Positions 1 through 7,944 of a stretch of DNA of 64,000 nt are shown in pieces (positions within the stretch are counted from its first letter, which is position 1; each line of letters starts with the position of its first letter). The DNA is from Tropicimonas aquimaris (GTDB lineage: Bacteria > Pseudomonadota > Alphaproteobacteria > Rhodobacterales > Rhodobacteraceae). The position numbers were made by a program, and so were the translations under genes. Location of the stretch: assembly GCF_042676185.1 (NCBI RefSeq), contig NZ_JBHTJT010000008.1:248001-312000 (forward strand). Reading direction: 5' to 3'. The notes beneath the pieces are model-generated. The model had not been told where the DNA came from. It saw only the letters and a list, made by a program, of their open reading frames with translations, and did not search any database.

Positions 1-254
1 TCCGGCCAGTGGCCGGCGGCCATCATCTGCGCGAGGATCAACGGGTCGTTCAGCGGCAGGAAGCCGAAGGTCATTGAGCCCGCCAGGTTGCCCTGCACCC
101 ACCAGATGCCGAACCACGGACCGAGCAGGAACAGCAGCAGGAAGAACGCCTGGCTGAGCCGGCGCAGCACCAGGTACTTGTGCGCCCCGAACCACCCCTT
201 CTTCTCCAGGGCTTCCTGTCCGGTGGGCAGATGGACCTTGCCGGTGGTGCTCAT
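1..254 (-). CDS. napH: NapH, quinol dehydrogenase membrane subunit (partial, N-terminus)
   Basis: N-terminal 84 or so residues of the membrane ferredoxin-type subunit that, with NapG, passes electrons from quinol towards the periplasmic nitrate reductase. The visible protein begins MSTTGKVHLPTGQEAL, has a basic KYLVLRRLSQ segment and then a first hydrophobic helix (FFLLLFLLGPWFGIWWV), the usual NapH opening. It is cut by the left window edge, so the later transmembrane helices and 4Fe-4S motifs are not visible. Its ATG overlaps the napG stop by four bases (ATGA), which supports translational coupling. Identity rests on this start plus the operon position. Confidence 0.85.
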   Translation of the reverse strand, partial: MSTTGKVHLPTGQEALEKKGWFGAHKYLVLRRLSQAFFLLLFLLGPWFGIWWVQGNLAGSMTFGFLPLNDPLILAQMMAAGHWP

Positions 255-1108
255 TGGCTCACCTCCGGCAGTTGGAAAGTCGGTCGGAAGCCGCCACCGC
301 TGCCGTCGATCGCGCCGAGGCCGGGCTCGTAGCCGCCGGGTGCTGCGAGGTTGTCGGTGCCGGGGCCGGGCAGGCGGTCGGGCAGGTCGATGATGCCCTC
401 GACCACCGGGGCGCCCTTGGCGTCCTTCTCCTCCCAGCCCTTGCGGTAATGCTCGGCCGGCGCACCACGGGCCAGCCGCAGGGGTAGCACCTTGATCGCG
501 GCCTCGGGCAGCACGCATTTCTTCTCGCAGATGCCGCAGCCCGTGCAGGCCTCGGCGTGAACCGTCGGCGCAAAGATCGCGTGGTGGCCGGAGCGCTCGT
601 TGTGGCGCACGTCCAACGTGATCGCCTCGTCGATCATCGGGCAGACCCGGTAGCAGACGTCGCAGCGCAGGCCGAGGAAGTTCAGGCAGTTCTCCTGATC
701 GACCAGCACGGCCGTGCCCATCCGCGCGTCCTCGATGTCGGTCAGCTCCTTGTCGAGCGCGCCGGTAGGGCAGGCGGCGACGCAGGGGATGTCGTCGCAC
801 ATCTCGCAAGGCACATCGCGAGCTGTGAAGAAGGGCGTCCCGGTGGCCGGCCCGTCCTCTCCCAGAGCCGCGAGGGTCAGCGTGTCATAAGGGCAGTCCC
901 GCACGCAGAGGCCGCAGCGGATGCAGGCGGCGAGGAAGTCGTCCTCGGGCAGCGCCCCCGGCGGCCGCAGGGCCTGATCCGGAAGCGCCCGTGCATCGCG
1001 CGACACATAGGCCAGGAGCGACCCCGCCACCGCACAGCCCGCGGCCATGCGCGCGCTGTCGGTCAGGAACCGACGGCGGTTGACGGTGCTGGGCGTGGCG
1101 GCGGCCAT
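251..1108 (-). CDS. napG: NapG, periplasmic ferredoxin-type protein of nitrate reductase
   Basis: A 285-residue MauM/NapG-family iron-sulfur protein that works with NapH to shuttle quinol electrons to NapC/NapB/NapA. The N-terminus has a Tat-type signal (NRRRFLTDSARMAAGCAVAG, residues about 10-30), so it is exported folded with its clusters. Four cysteine groups for 4Fe-4S clusters are visible: CIRCGLCVRDCP near residue 63, CEMCDDIPCVAACP near 100, CLNFLGLRCDVCYRVCP near 140 and CTGCGICEKKC near 188. Length is normal for the family. It lies 48 bases after napA and overlaps napH by four bases. Confidence 0.95.
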   Translation of the reverse strand: MAAATPSTVNRRRFLTDSARMAAGCAVAGSLLAYVSRDARALPDQALRPPGALPEDDFLAACIRCGLCVRDCPYDTLTLAALGEDGPATGTPFFTARDVPCEMCDDIPCVAACPTGALDKELTDIEDARMGTAVLVDQENCLNFLGLRCDVCYRVCPMIDEAITLDVRHNERSGHHAIFAPTVHAEACTGCGICEKKCVLPEAAIKVLPLRLARGAPAEHYRKGWEEKDAKGAPVVEGIIDLPDRLPGPGTDNLAAPGGYEPGLGAIDGSGGGFRPTFQLPEVSQ

Positions 1109-1156
1109 GGCTCACTCCTGCGTGCTTCGAGGCAACGCGCGTTTCCTGTTGCGCGA

Positions 1157-3649
1157 TCAGGCCCGTTCGACCTTGCAGGCGCATTTCTTGAAGTCGGTCT
1201 CCTTGGACAGCGGGCAGGTCGCATCGAGGGTCAGCTTGTTGGTGAGCTGGCTCTCGTCGAACCAGGGCATGAAGACCAGACCGCGTGGCACCTTGTTGCG
1301 GCCCCGCGTCTCGACCCGGGAGTTCACTTCGCCCCGGCGGGTGGAGAGCACGATCTCCTGGCCCCGGCGCAGCCCGCGTTCGCTGGCGTCGTCGGGGTGC
1401 ATGAACACCACCGCAGACGGAAAGGAGCGGTGCAGTTCGGGCACCCGGCGGGTCATCGAGCCGGAATGCCAGTGCTCCAGCACGCGGCCGGTGCAGAGCC
1501 AGAGGTCGAATTCCTCGTCCGGCTCCTCGGCGGCGGCCTCGTAGGGGGCGAAGATGATCTTGGCCTTGCCGTCCTTGTGGCCGTAGAACTTCACCTCCTC
1601 GCCTTCCTTGACATAGGGGTCATAGCCCTCGCGGAAGCGGTAGAGGGTCTCCTTGCCGTCCACGACTGGCCAGCGAAGCCCGCGGGCCTGGTGATAGGTG
1701 TCGAACGGCGCGAGGTCGTGGGCGTGACCACGGCCGAAAGCGGCATATTCCTCGAACAGGCCCTTCTGGACGTAGTAGCCGAAATCGGCGCTCTCGTCGT
1801 TGTCGAAGCCCTCGGCGGTCTCGGAAAGTGGGAACTGATCAACCACGCCATTGGTGAACAGCACCTCGTAGAGCGTCTTTCCGGCAAGCTCCGGCTTCAG
1901 CGCCACCAGTTCCTCGCCCCAGGCCTCCTCGACGGTGAAGCGCTTGGAGAACTCCATCACCTGCCAGAGGTCGGACTTCGCCTCGCCCGGCGCCTTCACC
2001 TGCTGGCGCCAGAACTGGGTGCGGCGCTCGGCGTTGCCATAGGCGCCTTCCTTCTCCACCCACATTGCAGTGGGCAGGATCAGGTCGGCAGACAGCGCGG
2101 TGACGGTCGGGTAGGGGTCGGAAACAGTGATGAACGTCTCGGGGTTGCGATAGCCCGGGAAACCTTCTTCGTTGATGTTGGGCGCGGCTTGCATGTTGTT
2201 ATTGCACTGCACCCAGTGGCACTTGAGCTCGCCGTCCTTGAGCATCCGGTTCATCAGAACGGCATGGTAGCCGGGCTTGGGCGGGATGGTGCCCGCGGGG
2301 ATGTTCCAGGCGGTTTCGCAGATCGCGCGATGCTCGTCGTTGGCGACCACCATGTCGGCCGGCAGACGGTGTGCGAAGGTGCCGACCTCGCGGGCGGTGC
2401 CGCAGGCCGAGGGCTGGCCGGTGAGCGAGAAGGGCGAGTTGCCCGGCTCGGAGATCTTTCCGGTCAGCAGGTGGACGTTGTACATCAGCCCGTTTACCCA
2501 GGAGCCGCGCGTGTGCTGGTTGAAGCCCATGGTCCACAGGCTCATCACCTTGCGGTTCGGGTCGGCATATTGCTGCGCCAGCCGCTCGAGCTGCGCCACC
2601 GGCACGCCGGACAGCTCGGAGACATACTCGGCGGTGTATTCGGAAACCGCCGCGGCGTATTCCTCGAAGGTCATCGGCGTCAGCTCGCCCGAGTTCGGGT
2701 TGGCCGCCTGCATCTGCAGCGGGTTGTCGTCGCGCAGGCCGTAGCCGATGTCCGTCGCCGTCTTCGTGATGTTGACGTGCTTGTCCATGAACTCCTGGTT
2801 CACGGCGTCGTTCTGGATGATGTAGTTGGCGATGTAGTTCAGGATCGCCAGGTCGGTCTGCGGCGCGAAGATGATGCCATTGTCGGCCAGTTCAAAGGAT
2901 CGGTGCTCGAAGGTGGAAAGCACGTGCACCTCGCAGCCCGGCTTGGTCAGGCGGGTGTCGGTCAGGCGCGACCACAGGATCGGGTGCATCTCGGCCATGT
3001 TGGAGCCCCAGAGCACGAAGGTATCTGCGTGCTCGAGATCGTCGTAGCAGCCCATCGGCTCGTCGATGCCGAAGGCGCGGATGAAGCCCACCACGGCGGA
3101 GGCCATGCAGTGCCGCGCGTTGGGGTCGATGTTGTTGGACCGCAGGCCCGCCTTCATGAACTTGGCGGCGGCATAGCCCTCCCAGACGGTCCACTGGCCG
3201 GAGCCGAAGATCGACACGCCGGCGCCGCCTTTTTCCTTGATCGCGTCCTTCCACTTCTCGGCCATCACGTCGAAGGCCTCGTCCCAACTCACCGGCTCGA
3301 ACTCGCCGTTCTTGTCATAGGCGCCATTGGATTTGCGCAGCATCGGCGTGGTCAGGCGGTCCTCGCCATACATGATCTTGCTGAGGAAATAGCCCTTGAT
3401 GCAGTTCAGCCCGCGGTTGACCGGCGCGTCCGGGTCGCCCTGCGTGGCGACGACCTTGCCGTCCTTTGTGCCCACGAGAACCGAGCAGCCGGTGCCGCAG
3501 AACCGGCAGGCGGCCTTGTCCCAGCGGATGTCGGGCGTCTGGATCTGGGCCTGGGCGGGCGCGCCGGGCAGGGTGATCCCCGCTGCGGAGGCCGTCGCAG
3601 CCGCTGCGGTCGATTTAAGGAAGGTCCGGCGGGATTCCGACATTGTCAT
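1157..3649 (-). CDS. napA: NapA, periplasmic nitrate reductase catalytic subunit
   Basis: Molybdenum bis-MGD enzyme reducing nitrate to nitrite in the periplasm. The 830-residue length is standard. A Tat signal (SRRTFLKSTAAAATASAAGI) opens the protein. The 4Fe-4S motif CRFCGTGCSVLVG with the fourth cysteine in NRGLNCIKGYF follows at about residues 47-87, and the Mo-ligand cysteine sits in ARHCMASA near residue 180. The molybdopterin dinucleotide-binding domain fills the C-terminus. The start at 3649 is preceded by GGAG about nine bases upstream; a second ATG six bases in (MSESRR) is an alternative. It begins 16 bases after napD. Confidence 0.98.
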   Translation of the reverse strand: MTMSESRRTFLKSTAAAATASAAGITLPGAPAQAQIQTPDIRWDKAACRFCGTGCSVLVGTKDGKVVATQGDPDAPVNRGLNCIKGYFLSKIMYGEDRLTTPMLRKSNGAYDKNGEFEPVSWDEAFDVMAEKWKDAIKEKGGAGVSIFGSGQWTVWEGYAAAKFMKAGLRSNNIDPNARHCMASAVVGFIRAFGIDEPMGCYDDLEHADTFVLWGSNMAEMHPILWSRLTDTRLTKPGCEVHVLSTFEHRSFELADNGIIFAPQTDLAILNYIANYIIQNDAVNQEFMDKHVNITKTATDIGYGLRDDNPLQMQAANPNSGELTPMTFEEYAAAVSEYTAEYVSELSGVPVAQLERLAQQYADPNRKVMSLWTMGFNQHTRGSWVNGLMYNVHLLTGKISEPGNSPFSLTGQPSACGTAREVGTFAHRLPADMVVANDEHRAICETAWNIPAGTIPPKPGYHAVLMNRMLKDGELKCHWVQCNNNMQAAPNINEEGFPGYRNPETFITVSDPYPTVTALSADLILPTAMWVEKEGAYGNAERRTQFWRQQVKAPGEAKSDLWQVMEFSKRFTVEEAWGEELVALKPELAGKTLYEVLFTNGVVDQFPLSETAEGFDNDESADFGYYVQKGLFEEYAAFGRGHAHDLAPFDTYHQARGLRWPVVDGKETLYRFREGYDPYVKEGEEVKFYGHKDGKAKIIFAPYEAAAEEPDEEFDLWLCTGRVLEHWHSGSMTRRVPELHRSFPSAVVFMHPDDASERGLRRGQEIVLSTRRGEVNSRVETRGRNKVPRGLVFMPWFDESQLTNKLTLDATCPLSKETDFKKCACKVERA

Positions 3650-3665
3650 GCTCAGGTGCTCCGGT

Positions 3666-3947
3666 TCAGAGGGTGCAAGGGGTGGCGACCGGCTGTGGCC
3701 GGCTGTCGCCGCCCTCGGGGTCTTCGAAGTGGTGATAGGTCAGGGTGACGGAGATCACCCCGGGGATCTGGTGCATGTCCATGATCAACTCCGAGGCGCG
3801 TTTCGCACCGGTATCCTCGACGACGACGACGAGGCGTTCGTCCTCGGTCACGGCATGGACCTCGGCCCCGTCCATCGCCTCGATGGCGGCCCGGGTGGCC
3901 GTGCCGCGTCCGGGGGCGGCATGGATCAGGCATCCGCAGATATTCAT
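3666..3947 (-). CDS. napD: NapD, NapA Tat-signal-binding chaperone
   Basis: A 93-residue NapD protein, a small cytoplasmic ferredoxin-like-fold chaperone that binds the NapA twin-arginine signal and holds the apoenzyme until cofactor insertion. I chose the ATG giving MNICGCLIHAAPG because NapD proteins begin this way and because it overlaps the napF stop by four bases; an upstream in-frame ATG at 4037 would run 90 bases into napF. The DMHQIPGVISVTLTYHHFED segment near residue 60 is typical of the family. Confidence 0.93.
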   Translation of the reverse strand: MNICGCLIHAAPGRGTATRAAIEAMDGAEVHAVTEDERLVVVVEDTGAKRASELIMDMHQIPGVISVTLTYHHFEDPEGGDSRPQPVATPCTL

Positions 3948-4450
3948 TGGGTGACCTCGCATTCGGCAGGGGCGCGATGGGAAAGGGAAACCGCCCCGAC
4001 GGGGCAGATGGAGATGCAGCCGCCGCATCCGGTGCAACCTTCGTCATCGACGATCGGCTGGGCCCGTCCGCCAAGCGCCGGCCGGAAGCGGATCGCCCGC
4101 GGTTCGCAGGCGTCCTCGCAGGCGCGGCAGGACACGGCGTTGAGCGACAGGCATTCGGCCGAGATGGCCGCGACCCAGGGCCAGTCTCCCAGCCGGTCTG
4201 CGGACAGCGCGTCGGTCGGGCAAGCGCGGGCGCAGTCGCCGCAGAAGGTGCAGGCGCCCAGGGCAAGATCGAGGCGCACGGCGCCCCGGTTGTCGGTCTG
4301 GATGATGGCTTCCGGGCAGGCGGCGGCACAGTCGCCGCACCCGGTACAGGCGCGCTCGAATCCTGCAGGCCGCGCGCCCGGCGGACGCAAAAACTCACCG
4401 CCGCGGAGCGATCCACGCAGAAAGTCGCGTCGGCTTGTCGGGATTGGCAT
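3944..4450 (-). CDS. napF: NapF, cytoplasmic ferredoxin-type Nap accessory protein
   Basis: First gene of the nap operon, 168 residues from the start MPIPTSRRDFLRG. Several 4Fe-4S motifs are visible: CTGCGDCAAACP, CTFCGDCARACP, a cysteine-rich CRACEDACEP segment and CTGCGGCISICP near the C-terminus. The SRRDFLRG segment resembles a Tat motif but is a normal feature of cytoplasmic NapF and no hydrophobic core follows it. NapF is thought to act in maturing NapA. An in-frame ATG 60 bases upstream (4510) lies upstream of the predicted transcription start, so the shorter form is preferred. No napE is seen ahead of it. Confidence 0.93.
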   Translation of the reverse strand: MPIPTSRRDFLRGSLRGGEFLRPPGARPAGFERACTGCGDCAAACPEAIIQTDNRGAVRLDLALGACTFCGDCARACPTDALSADRLGDWPWVAAISAECLSLNAVSCRACEDACEPRAIRFRPALGGRAQPIVDDEGCTGCGGCISICPVGAVSLSHRAPAECEVTQ

Positions 4451-4486
4451 GAAGGCATCCGAACTGGCTGTATGTTCTCGGAGCCT

Positions 4487-4526
4487 ATTATCAGGGCGGC
4501 GCTGAATCAATCTTGACCAAAGTCAA
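4487..4526 (-). promoter_or_regulatory. FNR/NNR-type promoter of the nap operon
   Basis: A perfect palindrome TTGACCAAAGTCAA at 4513-4526 matches the FNR/CRP-family pattern TTGAY-N4-RTCAA. On the minus strand it is followed by a GATAAT -10-like hexamer at 4487-4492. If transcription starts near 4480, the palindrome is centred about 40 bases upstream, the position of a class II activator site. It sits 62 bases before the napF start. Oxygen- or nitric-oxide-responsive activation is inferred; the exact regulator (FnrL, DnrD or NnrR type) cannot be told from the site. Confidence 0.75.
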
Positions 4527-4640
4527 GGCACACAAAGAATCACAATCACATCAGCAGGGTCCGCGATGCAGTAGAGGCAGGGCAGGAAACGCCAGTGTTC
4601 GCCGGGGAGAGCACCTGCGGCATGTTAGGGGCGGCAAACG

Positions 4641-4675
4641 AAAAACGCCCGAGGCGCATCTGGGCGCCTCGGGCG
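4641..4675 (-). terminator. Rho-independent terminator after the YghU-type gene
   Basis: A perfect 12-bp stem (CGCCCGAGGCGC at 4646-4657 pairing with 4664-4675) with a six-base loop. On the minus strand it is followed by five Ts (4641-4645). It lies about 40 bases past the stop of the GST gene, ending that operon. Confidence 0.9.
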
Positions 4676-4716
4676 GGTGTGTTGCATTCCTAGTGCGTCG
4701 CAGAGGGTGCAGGATC

Positions 4717-5592
4717 CTAGGCCGCAGAGTCCCGAGTCAGCTTGTCCTGGGTGCGCAGCTCGAAGTCGGATGCGTCGTGGCGCTCGTGCAGTTGCTCGGA
4801 GGGATCCCCCGCGAGCCGGTTCACGATGCGACCGCGCTGGACGGCAGGACGTGCCAGGATCTCTTTCGCCCAGCGGCGCAGGTGGGTGTAGCTCTCGACG
4901 TCGAGGAATTCGCCGGCGTTGTAGGAGTTGCCGAGTACCAGGTTCCCGTACCAAGGCCAGGTCGCGATGTCCGCAATGGTATAAGTGTCGCCACCAAGAT
5001 ACCGGTTGTTCGCCAGTTCACGGTCCAGAACGTCCATCTGGCGCTTGGCTTCCATCGTGTAGCGGTTGATCGGGTATTCGAACTTCTCGGGCGCATAGGC
5101 ATAGAAATGCCCGAAGCCGCCGCCGAGATAGGGGGCCGATCCCTGCAGCCAGAACAGCCAGTTCATCACCTCGGTGCGGGCCGCAAGATTCTTGGGCAGG
5201 AAATGTCCGAACTTCTCCGCGAGGTAGAGCAGGATCGCGCCGGATTCGAACACGCGCAGGCCGGTTTCCGTGTCGAACAGGACAGGGATCTTGGAATTCG
5301 GGTTCAGCTCCACGAAGCCGGAGGAGAATTGCTCGCCCTTGCCGATACGGATCAGAAAGGCATCGTATTCCGCGCCGGTCTCGCCGATCGCCAGAAGCTC
5401 CTCGAGCAGGATCGTCACCTTCTGCCCGTTTGGCGTGCCCTGCGAGTAGAGCTGCAGCGGATGCTTGCCGCGCGGCAGCTCCGCCTCGTGGGTTGCGCCG
5501 GCGATGGGGCGGTTGGTGCTGGCCCATTCACCGCCATTCTCGGCGTCCCAGGTCCAGACGGCAGGTGGTTGGTAGGTGTCGTTCCCTGTCAT
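4717..5592 (-). CDS. yghU: YghU-type glutathione S-transferase / disulfide-bond oxidoreductase
   Basis: A 291-residue glutathione transferase closely resembling E. coli YghU, an enzyme of the nu class with glutathione-dependent disulfide reductase activity. The long N-terminal extension (TYQPPAVWTWD), the glutathione-site segment GTPNGQKVTILLEELL, FVELNPNSKIPVL, the FESGAILLYLAEKFG segment, and the C-terminal signature GRIVNRLAGD...EQLHERHDASDF are all visible. Length matches the family. It is the last gene of a three-gene operon, 17 bases after the FrnE-like gene, with an AGGAG ribosome site. Likely role: cytosolic thiol homeostasis or detoxification. Confidence 0.93.
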   Translation of the reverse strand: MTGNDTYQPPAVWTWDAENGGEWASTNRPIAGATHEAELPRGKHPLQLYSQGTPNGQKVTILLEELLAIGETGAEYDAFLIRIGKGEQFSSGFVELNPNSKIPVLFDTETGLRVFESGAILLYLAEKFGHFLPKNLAARTEVMNWLFWLQGSAPYLGGGFGHFYAYAPEKFEYPINRYTMEAKRQMDVLDRELANNRYLGGDTYTIADIATWPWYGNLVLGNSYNAGEFLDVESYTHLRRWAKEILARPAVQRGRIVNRLAGDPSEQLHERHDASDFELRTQDKLTRDSAA

Positions 5593-5609
5593 GGGGTATC
5601 TTCTCCTGC

Positions 5610-6272
5610 TCAGTGAGTCTCGGCCCGCATTTGTGCGAGTTTGTTCAATATGTCGATGTAACCGTCTGCGCCCTGCGCGCCAGTGACGAGGTGCCGACGG
5701 TCGAAAACCATGGCCGGAACGCCACGGATGCCTTGCTGGAGCCAGAAATTCTGCTCGGTGCGCACGTCGGAGGCATGACGCTGCTCCGTGAGCACCGCCA
5801 GCGCCTCGGCCTGGTCGAGCCCGACCTCACCCGCGATGTCGGCCAGCACCTCGTGGTCCGAGATGTCGCGGCGGTCGGTGAAATAGGCCGCGAAGAGCGC
5901 CTGTTTCAGCGGATGCTTGCTGCCTTGCAGGTCGGCCCAGTGCAGAAGCCGGTGGGCGTCGAAAGTGTTCGGCATCCGCATGTCGTCGGTGTAGTTGAAC
6001 GCAAACCCGAGGTCGGCGCCGATCTCGGCCAGCCGCTGGCGGTTGCGTTCGGACTCCTCCGGCGATGAGCCGTACTTTTCCGCGATGTGCTCGCGCAGGT
6101 TCTGGCCTTCGGGTGGCATCTGCGGGTTCAGTTCGAACGGATGCCAATGGATCTCGTGCCTGGTGCCGGTGGCCTCCAGCGCCCGGGCAAGCTGCCGGTA
6201 GCCGACGATGCACCAGGGACAGACGACGTCGGACACGATGTCGATCCGCAGTGTTTCGGAAGCGTCGGTCAT
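5610..6272 (-). CDS. FrnE-like DsbA-family thiol oxidoreductase
   Basis: A 220-residue cytoplasmic thioredoxin-fold protein of the DsbA/FrnE family (COG2761). The redox motif CPWC sits near residue 18 in DVVCPWCIVGYRQL, followed by the family features WHPFELNP and, further in, NTFDAHRLLHWA and FFxDRRDI-like text; the cis-proline region is GIRGVPAMVF near residue 185. No signal peptide is present. These proteins act as dithiol oxidoreductases or isomerases. It lies between the AhpD-like gene (52 bases upstream) and the YghU-type gene, with an AAGGAG ribosome site, so the three genes form one redox operon. Confidence 0.9.
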   Translation of the reverse strand: MTDASETLRIDIVSDVVCPWCIVGYRQLARALEATGTRHEIHWHPFELNPQMPPEGQNLREHIAEKYGSSPEESERNRQRLAEIGADLGFAFNYTDDMRMPNTFDAHRLLHWADLQGSKHPLKQALFAAYFTDRRDISDHEVLADIAGEVGLDQAEALAVLTEQRHASDVRTEQNFWLQQGIRGVPAMVFDRRHLVTGAQGADGYIDILNKLAQMRAETH

Positions 6273-6324
6273 GGACGCGTCTCCTTGGTCAGGTCCCGCC
6301 CGAAGGCCGGACCCCGTTCGGCGA

Positions 6325-6879
6325 TCAGCTCGCCTTTTTCCATTCGAATTTCCGGAACACCTCGTCGACCGGCGTGTTCACCAGATGATTCACGTAGTTG
6401 GACATCACCTTCTGCGCTACCCCGAGAACGACTTCGAGCACCTGCCGCTGCGTGAACCCTGCATCGAGGAACGCCCGGACGGCCGCTTCGTCGACATCGC
6501 CACGGTTACGCACGACCGACAGGGTGAAGTCGCGCAGCGCCTCGAGTTTCGCCGTAGGAAGCGGCGTCTCGTTGCGCAGGGCTTCGGTGATCGCGTCGTC
6601 GACCTTCATCATCTTGGCGATCGCGGTGTGAGCCGGAACGCAGTAGTGGCAGTTCTGCTCGACGTTGATGGTCTGCCAAACGACGGTCTTTTCCTCGGCG
6701 TCGAAGCTGGAGCCCATGAACTGCTCGTGTGCGAAATTGTAGGTCGCCAGAAGGCCCGGCGCCTCGGCCATGGCGGCGTGCAGGCCGGGGATGCGTCCGT
6801 TCTTTTTGCGGCTCTCGGCCAGCAGCGGCTTCGACGCCTCGGGCGCGGTGGTTTCGTCGTGGAGTGTGTACTCGGTCAT
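6325..6879 (-). CDS. AhpD-like carboxymuconolactone decarboxylase family protein
   Basis: A 184-residue all-helical CMD/AhpD-core protein. The active-site segment NCHYCVPAHTAIAK (residues about 80-93) supplies the CxxC pair and following histidine used for peroxidase-type thiol chemistry in AhpD. Length fits the subfamily. It is the first gene of the minus-strand redox operon, with an AGGAG ribosome site, and its promoter region carries two TetR-type operator-like palindromes shared with the divergent regulator. The physiological substrate (peroxide, electrophile or lactone) is not evident. Confidence 0.88.
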   Translation of the reverse strand: MTEYTLHDETTAPEASKPLLAESRKKNGRIPGLHAAMAEAPGLLATYNFAHEQFMGSSFDAEEKTVVWQTINVEQNCHYCVPAHTAIAKMMKVDDAITEALRNETPLPTAKLEALRDFTLSVVRNRGDVDEAAVRAFLDAGFTQRQVLEVVLGVAQKVMSNYVNHLVNTPVDEVFRKFEWKKAS

Positions 6880-6984
6880 TTTGGTCTCCTGCGGTCTGGC
6901 CGCACTTGCGTAAGCGGATCGGGACTGCGCCGGCTGTGCGTCGCGATCCCTGTCCGCGCTTCGATGACCCTCACCTAGGTGCCT

Positions 6985-7024
6985 TTGAGTGTTTGCTCAA
7001 TTATAGATTTGAGCACTCACTCAA
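6985..7024. promoter_or_regulatory. Twin TTGAG-N6-CTCAA operator palindromes
   Basis: Two matching palindromes lie between the divergent AhpD-like and TetR genes: TTGAGTGTTTGCTCAA at 6985-7000 and TTGAGCACTCACTCAA at 7009-7024. Their starts are 24 bases apart. Both have the form TTGAG-N6-CTCAA, and the block is further dyad-symmetric overall. This is what would be expected for cooperative binding of two TetR dimers; the assignment to the adjacent regulator is inferred from position. Confidence 0.8.
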
Positions 7025-7088
7025 ACGTGAGCCCTGCGCGCTCGCTCTGACGGGACAATGCCCGCGGAACTGCTTATGTTCCCCGTCG

Positions 7089-7691
7089 ATGACACGAGCC
7101 ATGCCATATAACCGCGAGACCGCCCTTGAGGCGGCGATGACGCTTTTCTGGAAGAAGGGCTATCACGCCACTTCGCTGAAGGATCTGGAAGCGGCGCTGA
7201 ACATGAAGCCCGGCAGTATCTACGCGGCCTTCTCCAGCAAGGAGGGACTCTTCCTCGAGGCGCTTGCCCGTTACTACGAGACCTCCCGAGGCGCGTTTGT
7301 CGCGGAGATGGCCAAGGCCGGCTCGCCGCTTGAAGGGGTTGCACGGCATATCCGGAGCTATGCCGATATCCCCACGGACCATCCCCGGGCGCAGGCGTGC
7401 ATGCTCTTGAAGACCCTCGTGGACACGCGCGCGACCGAACCGGCAATTGCCGAGAAATCGCGGGAATACCTCTCCGGGATGCGGGACGCGATGACCGAGG
7501 TCTTCGAGCGCGCAATCGCGGCGGGTGAGCTTCCCGAGGATACCGATCCCCAGCGGCTCGCGCGCCGCTTGCAGGCCTGCATCATGGCGCTGCGCTTTGA
7601 ACTTCACCAGGGCACCCGGCAGGCTGACCTCTCGGCGCTGGCTGAGGACATGGCGCGAGAGTTCGAACGGCTGCGAAAGGTCTCGGCCTGA
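7089..7691 (+). CDS. TetR/AcrR family transcriptional repressor
   Basis: A 200-residue TetR-family regulator. The helix-turn-helix is the N-terminal segment ETALEAAMTLFWKKGYHATSLKDLEAALNMKPGSIYAAFSSKEGLFLEAL (residues about 10-60, cited here as the standard TetR domain). The C-terminal ligand domain resembles the YcdC/TetR_C class common in Rhodobacteraceae, with HPRAQACMLL and a run of helices. The ATG at 7089 and another at 7101 (MPYNRET) are both possible; neither has a strong ribosome site. It is divergent from the AhpD/FrnE/YghU operon and most likely represses that operon and itself in response to an electrophile or thiol stress. Confidence 0.9.
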   Translation: MTRAMPYNRETALEAAMTLFWKKGYHATSLKDLEAALNMKPGSIYAAFSSKEGLFLEALARYYETSRGAFVAEMAKAGSPLEGVARHIRSYADIPTDHPRAQACMLLKTLVDTRATEPAIAEKSREYLSGMRDAMTEVFERAIAAGELPEDTDPQRLARRLQACIMALRFELHQGTRQADLSALAEDMAREFERLRKVSA

Positions 7692-7944
7692 GCTTCGCTC
7701 TCGGTTCCAGTGATTTGCTTCAGCCTGCGTTCCCCTTGTGGAAGGCGGACTTGTCCAGACAGGCGGGCAATCTGCGATCGCTTTCGGCGTTCGGGAACCA
7801 GATCGTTGCACGCGATTTGATCTCGGTCAACGACGTGTCCTCTGAAATTTAATAAATCAGATATATAATTTGTGCTGGGCGTCTCGGGGAAGGGAGAGCT
7901 TGGCGTCTGGCCAGGTTAATTACCAGAATCTCTAACTATGGGGG

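Noticed and set aside
557..3748. A very long plus-strand open frame opposite napG/napA
   Set aside because: It is the antisense shadow of napA and napG, with His/Val/Leu/Gly-rich text typical of complementary GC-rich coding DNA and no family match.
3944..4450. Tat export of NapF from its SRRDFLRG motif
   Set aside because: No hydrophobic core follows, and NapF proteins are cytoplasmic with this motif as a normal feature.
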